Shown here: positions 28,416 to 37,421 of the stretch, in pieces
Layout of the letters: every line of letters starts with the position of its first letter
Position numbering within the stretch: position 1 is the first letter of the stretch
Translations under genes and position numbers: made by a program
Assembly: GCF_001665395.1 (NCBI RefSeq)
Contig: NZ_LZSG01000044.1
Location: 1 to 64,000, forward strand
Source of the DNA: Mycobacterium sp. 1164966.3
Lineage (GTDB): Bacteria; Actinomycetota; Actinomycetes; Mycobacteriales; Mycobacteriaceae
Direction: 5' to 3'
Length of the DNA: 64,000 nucleotides
Notes under the pieces: generated by a model
What the model was told of the DNA's origin: nothing
Database searches by the model: none
What the model saw: only the letters and a program-made list of their open reading frames with translations

Positions 28416-29944
28416 CCATGCGGACCATCGGCGGACGAGGCGACCACATCGTCGTGATCGGCGCGGGCCTGGCGGGCCTGTCGGCGGCACTGCACCTGGC
28501 CGGCCGGGGCCGGCAGGTCACTGTGGTAGAGCGGCACCAATGGCCGGGCGGACGGGCTGGGCGGCTCGACATCGACGGCTACCGGATAGACACCGGCCCG
28601 ACAGTGCTCACCATGCCCGAGGTGATCGACGAGGTGTTCGCGGCCGTAGGCGAGACCATGTCCGACCGGCTGGATCTGCTGCCGGTCGATCCCGCTTACC
28701 ACGCCGTGTTTGCCGACGGCAGTTCCCTGCAAGTCCATGCCGATCCCGACCAAATGGCAGCAGCCGTTGAGGAATTCGCGGATCCCCGGCAGGCGGAGGG
28801 CTACCGCCGGCTGCGTGAATGGCTGGAACGCCTGTACCGCATTGAATTCGACGGTTTCATCGCCGCCAACTTCGACTCCCCGCTGTCCCTACTCACCCCG
28901 CAGTTGGCGCGGCTGGCCGCGATCGGCGGCTTTCGCAAGTGGGACCGGATGGTCAACCGCTACATCTCCGACCCGCGGTTGCAGCGGGTATTCACCTTCC
29001 AGTCGCTGTACGCCGGGGTGGCGCCGCGTGACGCCTTGGCGGTCTATGCGGTCATCGCCTACATGGACACCATCTCGGGTGTGGTGTTTCCGCGCGGCGG
29101 CGTGCGGGCGCTTCCCGAGGCATTCGCCGCTGCCGCCGTCGACGCCGGCGTCCGGTTCTGCTACGGCACGACGGTTTCCGGGCTGGAAACCGGCGCCGGA
29201 CACGTCAGCGCCGTGCACACCGACACCGAACGCATCCCCTGCGACGCGGTGGTGCTCACCACTGAACTGCCGCAGACCTATGCATTGCTCGGAAGAACAC
29301 CGCGCCGCGCGATCGCGCTGCGCCCGTCGCCGTCAGCGGTCGTAATCCATGCGGGATGTCGCAGCACCGAACCGGAAACGGCGCATCACACCATCTTGTT
29401 CGGTGAAGCGTGGAATGAGACTTTCACCGACATCATCCGAGACGGTCAGCTCATGCGGGATCCGTCCTTGCTGGTCACCCGTCCGACCGCAACCGACCCA
29501 ACGCTGGCGCCGGGCGGCCGAGATCTGCTGTATGTACTGGCACCCGCGCCCAATCTCACGCGGGGCGGGATCGATTGGGAGGACGCCGGCAAACCGTACG
29601 CGGACAAGGTGTTCGAGTGCGTCGAGCAGCGATTGATACCCGGCTTGCGGGAGCATGGAACCATACTCGACATCGTCACCCCCGCCGACTGGGCCCGTCA
29701 GGGCATGGCGGCCGGCAGCCCGTTCGCGCTTGCTCATACCTTCGCCCAGACCGGCCCGTTCCGCCCGGCGAACATGGTGCGCGGGATTGACAACGCGGTG
29801 CTTGCCGGGTCCTCCACCGTGCCCGGCGTCGGCGTGCCCACCGCCCTGATCTCCGGGCGGCTCGCCGCCGATCGCGTCACGGGGTCGCCCGGACCAGCCA
29901 CTCGCGCGCAGACACACCTCGACATGAAGACCGGACGATCGTGA
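28412..29944 (+). CDS. crtI: Phytoene desaturase (lycopene-forming)
   Basis: FAD enzyme making lycopene from phytoene. 510 residues: dinucleotide fold HIVVIGAGLAGLSAALHLAG near residue 10, ERHQWPGGRAGRLDIDGYRID, and the C-terminal CrtI signature NAVLAGSSTVPGVGVPTALI. Start ATG 28412 within ATGA of the crtE stop. The GTG of crtB overlaps its stop in turn. Confidence 0.95.
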   Translation: MTMRTIGGRGDHIVVIGAGLAGLSAALHLAGRGRQVTVVERHQWPGGRAGRLDIDGYRIDTGPTVLTMPEVIDEVFAAVGETMSDRLDLLPVDPAYHAVFADGSSLQVHADPDQMAAAVEEFADPRQAEGYRRLREWLERLYRIEFDGFIAANFDSPLSLLTPQLARLAAIGGFRKWDRMVNRYISDPRLQRVFTFQSLYAGVAPRDALAVYAVIAYMDTISGVVFPRGGVRALPEAFAAAAVDAGVRFCYGTTVSGLETGAGHVSAVHTDTERIPCDAVVLTTELPQTYALLGRTPRRAIALRPSPSAVVIHAGCRSTEPETAHHTILFGEAWNETFTDIIRDGQLMRDPSLLVTRPTATDPTLAPGGRDLLYVLAPAPNLTRGGIDWEDAGKPYADKVFECVEQRLIPGLREHGTILDIVTPADWARQGMAAGSPFALAHTFAQTGPFRPANMVRGIDNAVLAGSSTVPGVGVPTALISGRLAADRVTGSPGPATRAQTHLDMKTGRS

Positions 29945-30870
29945 TCCGCAGCGAGCTGGACGCCGCAGGAATCAACAATCCCCGGCTGCGAGACGGGTAT
30001 CGCCGCTGCCGGGAAATCAATGCCGCCCACGGCCGTACGTTCTTTTTGGCCACCCGGTTGCTCGCACCGGATCAACGGCCGGCGGTACACGCGCTCTACG
30101 GCTTCGCGCGCTACGCCGACGACATCCTCGACGAACTCGATCCGAAGATCGGCGGCGAAATACGCGCCCAGCGGTTGCAGCAGCTTGCCGACCAATTCTT
30201 CGGCGCCGATGAACATCAAGCCAATCCGGTACTCGTCGCAGTGACCCACACCGCGCGCCGCTACCAGATCAGCACCGAGCTGTTCGTCGACTTCCTGGCT
30301 TCGATGCGAATGGACCTCACGGTCACCGACTATCCCGACCGCCGGGCACTCAACGCTTACATGCGTGGCTCCGCCGAAGCCATTGGCCTGCAACTGCTTC
30401 CGATACTGGGCACGGTGTCCGCCCCCGAACAAGCCGCACCCTATGCAGCGGCACTGGGCAGGGCGTTTCAGCTCACCAATTTCCTGCGCGACATCGACGA
30501 AGATCTGCTACGCGGCCGGATCTATCTGCCCGCCGACGAATTGGGCGCCTTCGGCGTCAACCGCGACCTGCTGATGTGGTGTCATACGCACCGCCGCACC
30601 GATCGCCGGGTCCGACAGGCGTTGGCAGCCCAACATGAAATCGCCCGGGAGACTTACCGGTTCGCCAGTGCCGGGATCGGCACGCTCGCGCCACGCTCGC
30701 GGCCCTGCGTGGCGACAGCGACCGCGCTGTATTCGGAGATTCTGGATTGCATCGAAGCTAGCGACTTCGCGGTGTTCAGTCACCGGGCAACCGTCGGCAG
30801 AGCACGACGCCTGCAGGTGGCCGGCGCCGGCCTGATGCGGGCGTGGCGGGCACGAAACGGCGCCGCATGA
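29941..30870 (+). CDS. crtB: Phytoene synthase
   Basis: Joins two GGPP molecules head to head. 309 residues; Asp-rich motif YADDILDELD, second motif in FLRDIDEDLLRGRIYLP, and TFFLATRLL near the N terminus. GTG start overlaps the crtI stop and its own stop overlaps the crtYc ATG. Confidence 0.96.
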   Translation: MIRSELDAAGINNPRLRDGYRRCREINAAHGRTFFLATRLLAPDQRPAVHALYGFARYADDILDELDPKIGGEIRAQRLQQLADQFFGADEHQANPVLVAVTHTARRYQISTELFVDFLASMRMDLTVTDYPDRRALNAYMRGSAEAIGLQLLPILGTVSAPEQAAPYAAALGRAFQLTNFLRDIDEDLLRGRIYLPADELGAFGVNRDLLMWCHTHRRTDRRVRQALAAQHEIARETYRFASAGIGTLAPRSRPCVATATALYSEILDCIEASDFAVFSHRATVGRARRLQVAGAGLMRAWRARNGAA

Positions 30871-31190
30871 GTGATCGCTGGCAATACCTTCTGGTCCTGG
30901 CGGCATGCCTGGTGATCACCGCGCCCCTGGAGATTTTCGGTGCCGGCGTCTACCGCCGATGGCGGCGCGCAGCACGGGCCGTTCTTCCGGTGGCGCTGCT
31001 GTTTCTCATCTGGGATGAGATCGCGGTCGCCGGACACGTGTGGAGCTACGACGGCCACTACCTCACCGGCGTCAGCATCCCGTTCGGCGTGCCGATCGAG
31101 GAGGTGTTGTTCTTCCTCGTCATTCCGCTGTGCGCGCTGCTGACCTACAACGCGGTGAGCACCATCGTCGATCGGTTCAAGCGCCGATGA
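30867..31190 (+). CDS. crtYc: Lycopene cyclase, first half-subunit
   Basis: 107-residue membrane protein with three helices; a heterodimeric lycopene beta-cyclase of the actinobacterial CrtYc/CrtYd type. Signature: FLIWDEIAVAGHVWSY and FGVPIEEVLFFLVIPL. Start ATG 30867 (MSDRWQYLL) is coupled to crtB; an in-frame start at 30843 lies inside crtB. Confidence 0.93.
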   Translation: MSDRWQYLLVLAACLVITAPLEIFGAGVYRRWRRAARAVLPVALLFLIWDEIAVAGHVWSYDGHYLTGVSIPFGVPIEEVLFFLVIPLCALLTYNAVSTIVDRFKRR

Positions 31191-31498
31191 CCGGTCTGGG
31201 CTACACCGTGCCGGCGGCCGCGGCCGTCGTGATCGTCTGCGCATCGGAACTGATGCTGTTGCGCACCAGCCTGTTTCGGCGTCCGGCCTACTGGCTGTCG
31301 ATGCTGATCGTGCTCGGCTTCCAGATCCCGGTCGACGGCTGGCTGACGAAACTGAGCTCGCCCATCGTCAGCTACGACCGGCGCCAGATCACCGGTCTGC
31401 GGTTTCCGTTCGACATACCGATCGAAGACTTCCTGTTCGGCTTCGCGTTGGCCACCGCGGTGCTGTTGTTGTGGGAACGGCAACATGGGCGTCGATGA
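31187..31498 (+). CDS. crtYd: Lycopene cyclase, second half-subunit
   Basis: 103 residues, three to four helices, with the matching signature FPFDIPIEDFLFGFALATAV. It forms the cyclase with CrtYc, converting lycopene to beta-carotene; CrtYe/Yf relatives make epsilon or hydroxylated ends, so beta specificity is inferred from the mycobacterial context. ATG overlaps the crtYc stop. Confidence 0.92.
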   Translation: MTGLGYTVPAAAAVVIVCASELMLLRTSLFRRPAYWLSMLIVLGFQIPVDGWLTKLSSPIVSYDRRQITGLRFPFDIPIEDFLFGFALATAVLLLWERQHGRR

Positions 31499-32207
31499 AG
31501 CGCGCTTGCGTCCCGGCGGCCTGACGGATGCGTTCGACGTCGGGGCCGCAGCATACGACCGATTGGTCGGCGCCAGCCCGGGCTACCATGCGGATTTACG
31601 ACTCTCGGCACGCCGCATGCGAATCCCGTTACGTGGCCGGGGCTTGCGGCTGCTGGACGCCGGATGCGGGACCGGCGCATCGACTGCGGCATTGCTCGCC
31701 GTCGCACCCGAAGCCGACGTCATCGCGGTCGACGCGTCACGCCGAATGCTCGACATGGCGCTCGCCAAGAACTGGCCCGCCTCAGTGCGATTCGTGCATG
31801 CATCCGTAGAGGAACTCGATGCGCATGGCATCACCGGACCGTTCGACGGCATCCTGGCCGCCTACCTGGTGCGCAATCTGGCCGACCGGGACAGCCAGCT
31901 GCGCCGCTTCTGCGCGCTGCTACGGCCGGGTGGCACCTTGGCCGTCCACGAGTATTCGGTGCGCGATTCGCCTGCGGCGGCCCGAGTTTGGCGGGCGGTC
32001 TGCTGGGGCATCATCATCCCGGCCGGCTGGTGGCACACCCGAGACACCACTCTTTACCGGTACCTGCTACGCAGCGTGCTGACATTCGACGGCGCCGCAC
32101 AGTTTCGGCGGCGGCTCGCCGATGCCGGGTTCACCGCCGTACACAGCGAAACGATGCCCGGCTGGCGAACCAACATCGTGCACACCTTCCTGGCAGATGC
32201 GCCATGA
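31485..32207 (+). CDS. UbiE-like SAM methyltransferase of the carotenoid operon
   Basis: 240 residues; motif I LRLLDAGCGTGASTAALLA, motif II region FDGILAAYLVRNLADRDSQL, motif III LLRPGGTLAVHEYS. Overlaps crtYd by 14 bp. Streptomyces isorenieratene clusters also include a methyltransferase-like gene (CrtT), and this may be its counterpart. Its acceptor is unknown, since the ring methyl shift itself is done by CrtU. Confidence 0.85.
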   Translation: MGVDEARLRPGGLTDAFDVGAAAYDRLVGASPGYHADLRLSARRMRIPLRGRGLRLLDAGCGTGASTAALLAVAPEADVIAVDASRRMLDMALAKNWPASVRFVHASVEELDAHGITGPFDGILAAYLVRNLADRDSQLRRFCALLRPGGTLAVHEYSVRDSPAAARVWRAVCWGIIIPAGWWHTRDTTLYRYLLRSVLTFDGAAQFRRRLADAGFTAVHSETMPGWRTNIVHTFLADAP

Positions 32208-33742
32208 TGAACGACCACCGAAGTGACCGTCGCCGCCAGATCCATCTGGCACCAGCGGGATTCTGCAACCCCAGTCGGCTGCCGGGGCGGCCCCGGGCCA
32301 TCGTCGTCGGGGCGGGCATAGCCGGGCTGACCGCCGCCACCGGACTGGCCGAACGCGGCGTCGCCGTCGAGGTCGTCGAACGCGAGCGTTACCTCGGTGG
32401 GCGTGTCGGCGGATGGACCGAGCAGCACGACGGCGCAACGCTTGCGATGAACCGCGGGTTCCATGCGTTCTTCCGGCAGTACTACAACTTGCGAGAGCTG
32501 CTGCGGCGCATCGATCGGCGCCTGCGCATGCTCACCCCTGTCGAGGACTATCCGCTGGTCGACGGCACGGGCCGGCGCGACAGCTTCCGCGGACTCCCCC
32601 GCACTCCGCCGTGGAACGCGCTGGCGTTCGCGGCACGCAGCCCGACATTCCGGCTGCGCGACTTCGCGCGCATCGACGCTCGCGCGGCCGCGCCGCTGGC
32701 CGCGGTGTCGGTGCCGGAAATCTATCGGCGCCTCGATCACCTCGACGCCGAGACATTTCTGAAGAGTATCCGTTTCCCGGAGGCGGCAAGGCATCTCGCG
32801 TTCGAGGTGTTTTCCCGCAGCTTCTTCGCCGACCCGGCCCAGCTGTCGGCCGCCGAGTTGGCAACGATGTTCCACATCTACTTCCTGGGCTCCAGCGAAG
32901 GACTCATCTTCGATGTCGCCGACGCTAACTATGACACCGCCCTCTGGCAGCCGCTGCAAAGCTATCTCGAGGAGCGAGGCGTGCGGTTCCGGCGCGGCGC
33001 CAGCGCGCTGCGTGTCGACGAGCGTGGGGCGAAAGGCTTTCGGGTACATACCGATTCCGCCGGACATCTGGATGCCGACGCGGTAGTACTGGCCACCCAC
33101 GTCGCGGGCCTGCAGCGCATCGTTGCGGCGTCTCCGGGTTTGGCCGACGACACCTGGCGCGCACGCATAGCAGCGATGCGCATCGCGCCGTCGTTCGCAG
33201 TGCACCGGCTGTGGCTCGACCGCCCGGTGGCGCCCGGCCGCCCGGCGTTCTTGGGCACGGCGGGCCACAAACCGCTCGACAACATCAGCGTGCTCGAGCG
33301 CTACGAACACCAAGCGGCGCAGTGGGCCCAAGCGCACCGCGGGTCCGTCGTCGAGCTGCACTCCTATGCCCTGGAATGCGCGCCGTCCACCGCGGCCGCC
33401 ATGCGACAGCTGCACCGGCTTTATCCGGAAACCGCGGCGGCGCAAGTGGTTTACGAGCGGGTCCTGCATCGTGGCGACTGCCCACTTTTTGCCCCGGGGA
33501 CGTATGCGGACCGGCCGGGAGTGGTCAGCCCGGTAGACGGCCTGGTACTGGCGGGCGACGGTATCCGGGTCGATCTGCCGGTAGCACTCATGGAACGCGC
33601 CGCAACCACCGGCTGGTGCGCCGCCAACCGATTATTGCGGCGATGGGACCTCGCCGGACACTCGTTGCAGACGGTGCCCAACCACGGCCGCATGCCACTG
33701 CTGCGCTGGCTCGCCACCCGTGAAGGATCGGATCGACGATGA
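32204..33742 (+). CDS. crtU: Carotene desaturase/methyltransferase (isorenieratene synthase type)
   Basis: 512-residue FAD oxidoreductase. Features of the actinobacterial CrtU group: RAIVVGAGIAGLTAATGLAE, YLGGRVGGW, MNRGFHAFFRQYYNLRELLR, FPEAARHLAFEVFSRSFFAD, MFHIYFLGSSEG, and VDGLVLAGDGIRVDLPVALM. CrtU desaturates the beta-ionone ring and shifts a methyl group to give aromatic end groups (isorenieratene, also called leprotene in mycobacteria). Start ATG 32204 overlaps the methyltransferase stop; the longer open frame back to 31664 is spurious. Confidence 0.85.
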   Translation: MMNDHRSDRRRQIHLAPAGFCNPSRLPGRPRAIVVGAGIAGLTAATGLAERGVAVEVVERERYLGGRVGGWTEQHDGATLAMNRGFHAFFRQYYNLRELLRRIDRRLRMLTPVEDYPLVDGTGRRDSFRGLPRTPPWNALAFAARSPTFRLRDFARIDARAAAPLAAVSVPEIYRRLDHLDAETFLKSIRFPEAARHLAFEVFSRSFFADPAQLSAAELATMFHIYFLGSSEGLIFDVADANYDTALWQPLQSYLEERGVRFRRGASALRVDERGAKGFRVHTDSAGHLDADAVVLATHVAGLQRIVAASPGLADDTWRARIAAMRIAPSFAVHRLWLDRPVAPGRPAFLGTAGHKPLDNISVLERYEHQAAQWAQAHRGSVVELHSYALECAPSTAAAMRQLHRLYPETAAAQVVYERVLHRGDCPLFAPGTYADRPGVVSPVDGLVLAGDGIRVDLPVALMERAATTGWCAANRLLRRWDLAGHSLQTVPNHGRMPLLRWLATREGSDRR

Positions 33743-34743
33743 ATCTTTTGCAACGCCTGGGCCAACGATTGCCCAAAGACCTTCCGTTGCAGTCGGTCCC
33801 GCGGACACTTTGGACCGACCAGCGCCCGACATATCGGGAGGCGCAGCCTTCGATCATCGACGCCGCCCTGAGGCGGTCCCAGTCCAGGCCCACCGGCAAC
33901 TGGTACGCGTTCGCGGCGAGTCGCGCCATCCGACCCGGTCGGCCGTTCGGGTCCGGCGTCGCCGGAACCGAAATCGTGGCCTGGCGCGACCAGCGGGACC
34001 GCCTACGCGTCGGTCCCCGAAGTTGTCCGCACCTCGGGGCTGATCTGGCCACCGGCGCGGTGCACCGCGGCTCGCTGATTTGCCGCTGGCACGGACTGAC
34101 CTTGAGCGGCGCCGCATGCGAATTCGGGTGGAAACCGCTGCCCAGCCACGACGACGGTGTCCTCGCCTGGGTGCGCCTTGACCAGGTCGGTGGCGAGACG
34201 CCGATGGACGAGCCGGTGATCCCGGCCAGACCCGGTGGCGCCACGATCACCGCCGTTACCCGGCTGGTCGGTGCATGCGAACCGCCAGACATCATCGCCA
34301 ATAGACTCGACCCCTGGCACGGCGGATGGCTTCACCCCTACTCCTTCACTCGGCTCGAGGTGCTCACCACGCCCACCGAGCGCGCCGACCAATTCCTGGT
34401 AGCGGTGACCTTCCGGATGGGCCGGGTGGGCGCACCCGTGGTCGCGGAATTCGGCTGCCCCGATGCACGCACCGTCGTGATGCGGATCGTGGACGGTGAA
34501 GGGAGCGGTAGCGTGGTCGAAACCCACGTCACGCCAATCGGTTCAGGGCCCGACGGTCGTCCGCGTACCGCCGTGCTGGAAGCGACCATCGCGCATTCCG
34601 ACCGTCCGGGTTTCAAACGTGCCCGCGCAGCGGCGCCGTTGGTCGCACCGCTGATGCGCTTTGCGGCCAGCAGACTCTGGCGCGACGACCTCGCCTACGC
34701 CGAGCGGCGCTACCACCTGCGCTCCGGTGACAGGCGTGCTTAG
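33739..34743 (+). CDS. Rieske [2Fe-2S] protein with DUF5914-like C terminus
   Basis: 334 residues. Rieske ligands CPH (RSCPHLGADLA) and C-R-W-H (LICRWHGLTL) are intact at about residues 94-116. The C-terminal part has NRLDPWHGGWLHPYSF, reminiscent of the mononuclear-iron region of Rieske oxygenases though shortened. It is the last gene of the coupled crt operon and is expected to oxidise or hydroxylate a carotenoid; no product is established to my knowledge. Confidence 0.85.
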   Translation: MNLLQRLGQRLPKDLPLQSVPRTLWTDQRPTYREAQPSIIDAALRRSQSRPTGNWYAFAASRAIRPGRPFGSGVAGTEIVAWRDQRDRLRVGPRSCPHLGADLATGAVHRGSLICRWHGLTLSGAACEFGWKPLPSHDDGVLAWVRLDQVGGETPMDEPVIPARPGGATITAVTRLVGACEPPDIIANRLDPWHGGWLHPYSFTRLEVLTTPTERADQFLVAVTFRMGRVGAPVVAEFGCPDARTVVMRIVDGEGSGSVVETHVTPIGSGPDGRPRTAVLEATIAHSDRPGFKRARAAAPLVAPLMRFAASRLWRDDLAYAERRYHLRSGDRRA

Positions 34744-34771
34744 CCCGGCGCATGAAGGGGTAGACACAACC

Positions 34772-35101
34772 ATGAAAAGTCGACCTTCCGTTTCAGGCCG
34801 GAGCTCCGAATCCGGTTCTGTGGCTGGCACATCGAGTACCAGGGGTTCACCGTTCACCAGGCTCTCGGCGGCCTGGTGGGCGCTTGTCGTCGGGTTGGTG
34901 ATCCTCGTCGTCTTGCTGATATTCGTGGCGCAGAACACCGAGTCCGTCGCCGTGCACTTCCTCGGATTTCAGTGGAGTTTGCCCGTCGGGGTGGGCTACT
35001 TGTTGTCCGGCGTGGCCGGGGGGAGCATCACGGTGCTGATCGGCGCCGCACGAATGATTCAACTGCGCCGGGCGGCGAGGCGAACCATCCGGTCGGTTTG
35101 A
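34772..35101 (+). CDS. LapA-domain (DUF1049) membrane protein
   Basis: 109 residues from ATG 34772. Ser/Thr-rich N terminus, helix WWALVVGLVILVVLLIFVAQ, NTESVAVHFLGFQWSLPVG, and a second helix LLSGVAGGSITVLIGAARM before a basic end: the LapA pattern. Role in lipopolysaccharide assembly is known only in Gram-negatives; here the function is unknown. It follows the crt operon by 28 bp and may be read through. Confidence 0.83.
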   Translation: MKSRPSVSGRSSESGSVAGTSSTRGSPFTRLSAAWWALVVGLVILVVLLIFVAQNTESVAVHFLGFQWSLPVGVGYLLSGVAGGSITVLIGAARMIQLRRAARRTIRSV

Positions 35102-35114
35102 ACGTTCGTCGAAA

Positions 35115-35588
35115 ATGCAACGCGGCCTCGCACGCGAGGATGGCTCGGCCACCCGGCACGCGTACTTTGTCGTCGTGGCAGCCACCGTCTGCGCGCACAT
35201 CGCTTACCTCATCTACGTGCCCAGCGGCGGCTTTCTCGCCCTTCGCTGGCCGCGGACCCTCGTACTTCACGTGCCCGCCGTTGTCTGGGGCATCGCCGTG
35301 GTCGGGCTGCATCTCCCCTGCCCGTTGACCCAGCTGGAAGAGTGGGCACGCGCTCGCGCGAACCTGAACCCACTGCCGCAGTCGGGCTTCGTTGACGGCT
35401 ACCTCGCTGGCCGGTTAGTGCCGCCCGGCCGCACCGGAGCTGCACAAGCGATGGCTTTCGTCGCAGCTGCTGTCTCGTGGGCGGTATTCGCTGCACGGCG
35501 ACCCGCAATGAAAGCCGCTGCGCGGCAACCAATCAAGCGAAGCTTGGCGGCTCCGGCCAGTCCGTGCGGTTTCATACCAGTAACTTAA
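35115..35588 (+). CDS. DUF2784 membrane protein
   Basis: 157 residues with three or four helices: FVVVAATVCAHIAYLIYV, LVLHVPAVVWGIAVVGLHL, then the family hallmark CPLTQLEEWARA, and a late helix AMAFVAAAVSWAVFAA. Function unknown. Thirteen bp after the LapA-like gene, on the same strand. Confidence 0.83.
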   Translation: MQRGLAREDGSATRHAYFVVVAATVCAHIAYLIYVPSGGFLALRWPRTLVLHVPAVVWGIAVVGLHLPCPLTQLEEWARARANLNPLPQSGFVDGYLAGRLVPPGRTGAAQAMAFVAAAVSWAVFAARRPAMKAAARQPIKRSLAAPASPCGFIPVT

Positions 35589-35601
35589 CTATTAACCTAA
35601 T
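35582..35601. promoter_or_regulatory. CTTAACT site c
   Basis: AACTTAACTATTAACCTAA straddles the end of the DUF2784 gene and the short gap before the next gene. CTTAACTAT is shared exactly with site a. A second TTAACC follows after two bases. Confidence 0.5.
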
Positions 35602-35676
35602 GAACAGGGCAGGTCCCGGGGGTTCGGCTCGCTCGGGGGGGACCATGCGACGACAGCCGAAAGGAAAGCGATCACG

Positions 35677-36165
35677 ATGGAGACACCGAAGCGCGCCACC
35701 GTTCGGTTGAGCATCAAGCGCAATGGCGAACACGCAAGTCAGGCAACCGAAGACGCCGAGGCACGAGATGCCGCGGTGCAGGCCGCCGGGAAGATGTCCG
35801 AGGCACTGGAGACGATCGAGCGGGCGCGTGGCCACCTGTACGCGTTCCACCAGCTGACCGGGCGTGCCGACCTGCAACTCGATGCGGTGGTGGAAGAGCT
35901 GCGCGAAATTGGACAGGACGACTTGGCGGAGCGCATCAGCTACGAGCTGATCGGTCGCAATGTGCTACCCGGGCGGTGGAGCTTTCAGGTCATCGATGAC
36001 TACGATGAAGGCTACTACCAGTGCTTTCAGGAAATCGAACGGCTGACGCGAGCCCGGCTTACCGGCGGGCGGCGGCACGTGTTCGAAGCCGAGATGAAGG
36101 AGCGTCGGCGCACTGCGGGGCACCCCGCTCATACCGCGGCCCCCCACGACGACCCGACGGACTAG
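35677..36165 (+). CDS. Conserved-looking hypothetical protein, 162 aa
   Basis: Family not recognised. Good coding signs: GAAAGGAAAG ribosome-binding site and an ATG start. Helical, charged N-terminal half (DAAVQAAGKMSEALETIERA) and a YELIGRNVLPGRWSFQVIDD segment followed by DYDEGYYQCF, a tyrosine-rich acidic patch. Soluble. It has its own AT-rich upstream region with motif site c. Overlaps the convergent glycosyltransferase stop by four bases. Confidence 0.75.
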   Translation: METPKRATVRLSIKRNGEHASQATEDAEARDAAVQAAGKMSEALETIERARGHLYAFHQLTGRADLQLDAVVEELREIGQDDLAERISYELIGRNVLPGRWSFQVIDDYDEGYYQCFQEIERLTRARLTGGRRHVFEAEMKERRRTAGHPAHTAAPHDDPTD

Positions 36166-37412
36166 TCAGCGCGGCGCCCACATCGTTGGGTCAGCAGACG
36201 CTGCTCGATCAGGTGCGCGCCACGGGCGACACCGCCAGTCGCGGCGAAACCGGCGGCTACCCGCCGTGCACCGTCGGCCATTGCGACCGTCTTCCGAACA
36301 GCGGCGCGTAGCCGTGCCTCGGTGAGCCGCTTCTCGGGCAACCGGACCCCGCATTCGGCCACCTGGACGCGACGCGCGACTTCGGCCTGGTCGCGGGCGA
36401 AAGGCACCGCGCAGACCGGGATACCGCGGTCAAGGGCTTTGACCGTGGTGCCCATGCCGCCGTGGGAAATGACGCAGATCGCGCGGTCCAGCACCGCACC
36501 ATGAGGCAGGAACCGGCGCACCGTGGCGTTGGGTGTCCGCGGCAGCCCACGCGGTACCCCTGCCGGGAACGTGGCTACGACGTGAACCGGCTCATCGGCC
36601 AACGCACGCAACGCGATACATCCCAACCTGACGTCCGCCTGCGCAATAGAGGACGTGCTGACCAACACGATGGGCCGGTCGACGCCGGCCAGCCAATCCG
36701 GCTCCGTCGTGGCCGCCGGCTCGAAAACACACGCACCGATGAAGTGCACCGCGTCACCCCAGTCCGGATGCGGGTATTCGAACGGCTCACCACCGACGGC
36801 CAACAGCAGCGGCGCCCGCCGCATAAGCGCGTCGACGGACTCGACCGTCGGAATGCCCAGCGCCGCCCTGATCGCGTTGATCCGCGGCAGCACGGGACGA
36901 TCGAAGACGAACCTGACGAACGGCCGCACTGACGCATCGCGAACACTTCCGACCAGGCCGGGTAGCGGCCGCAGACCCGGGCCGAACGGTGGCGCCGCCG
37001 CCGATCGCAAGTACGGCGTGAACGGTGAAAACACCAGCCAGGGAAGGTCGCCGGCGTCGGCCATCGACATTGCCCCCCAACAGTTGGCGTCGACGACGAC
37101 CGCGTCGGGTTGCACCCGGGCAATCGCGCGCCGGAGGTCGTCCACCTCGATCACCGCACGACGGCACAGTACGTCGATGGACATCTTCAGCACGCCTAAC
37201 GCGTTGCGCGCCAAGCGATCTTGTCCGACGATGGCCTCGATGCGCGGGTCGACCTGCTCGGCATGCAGGCCGATTTCACGCAAGGCCGTGACCTCACCGG
37301 CCATGGTCAGCAAGTGAACCGTGTGACCCCGCCGGGCCAACTCGACCAGCAGTGCGGCCAGCGGGTACAGATGACCCAGTGCGGGTGACCCGTAAGCCAG
37401 GATTACCGACAT
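36162..37412 (-). CDS. GT1-family (UGT/MGT) glycosyltransferase
   Basis: 416 residues, GT-B fold. The N-terminal half starts VILAYGSPALGHLYPLAALL; the nucleotide-sugar motif is VISHGGMGTTVKALDRGIPV followed by PFARDQAEVA. It resembles macrolide and zeaxanthin (CrtX) glucosyltransferases. It lies nine bp after a type 2 IPP isomerase in one operon opposite the crt genes, so a hydroxycarotenoid acceptor is plausible, but an antibiotic or lipid acceptor is equally compatible. Confidence 0.85.
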   Translation of the reverse strand: MSVILAYGSPALGHLYPLAALLVELARRGHTVHLLTMAGEVTALREIGLHAEQVDPRIEAIVGQDRLARNALGVLKMSIDVLCRRAVIEVDDLRRAIARVQPDAVVVDANCWGAMSMADAGDLPWLVFSPFTPYLRSAAAPPFGPGLRPLPGLVGSVRDASVRPFVRFVFDRPVLPRINAIRAALGIPTVESVDALMRRAPLLLAVGGEPFEYPHPDWGDAVHFIGACVFEPAATTEPDWLAGVDRPIVLVSTSSIAQADVRLGCIALRALADEPVHVVATFPAGVPRGLPRTPNATVRRFLPHGAVLDRAICVISHGGMGTTVKALDRGIPVCAVPFARDQAEVARRVQVAECGVRLPEKRLTEARLRAAVRKTVAMADGARRVAAGFAATGGVARGAHLIEQRLLTQRCGRRAD

Positions 37413-37421
37413 CCGCGCTCG

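Noticed and set aside
31664-32203. Long N-terminal extension of the crtU frame
   Set aside because: This part is out of frame within the methyltransferase gene and arginine-rich; ATG 32204 gives the normal CrtU length and the usual four-base overlap.
32054-33469. 471-codon minus-strand frame over crtU
   Set aside because: Antisense to crtU, no family signature.
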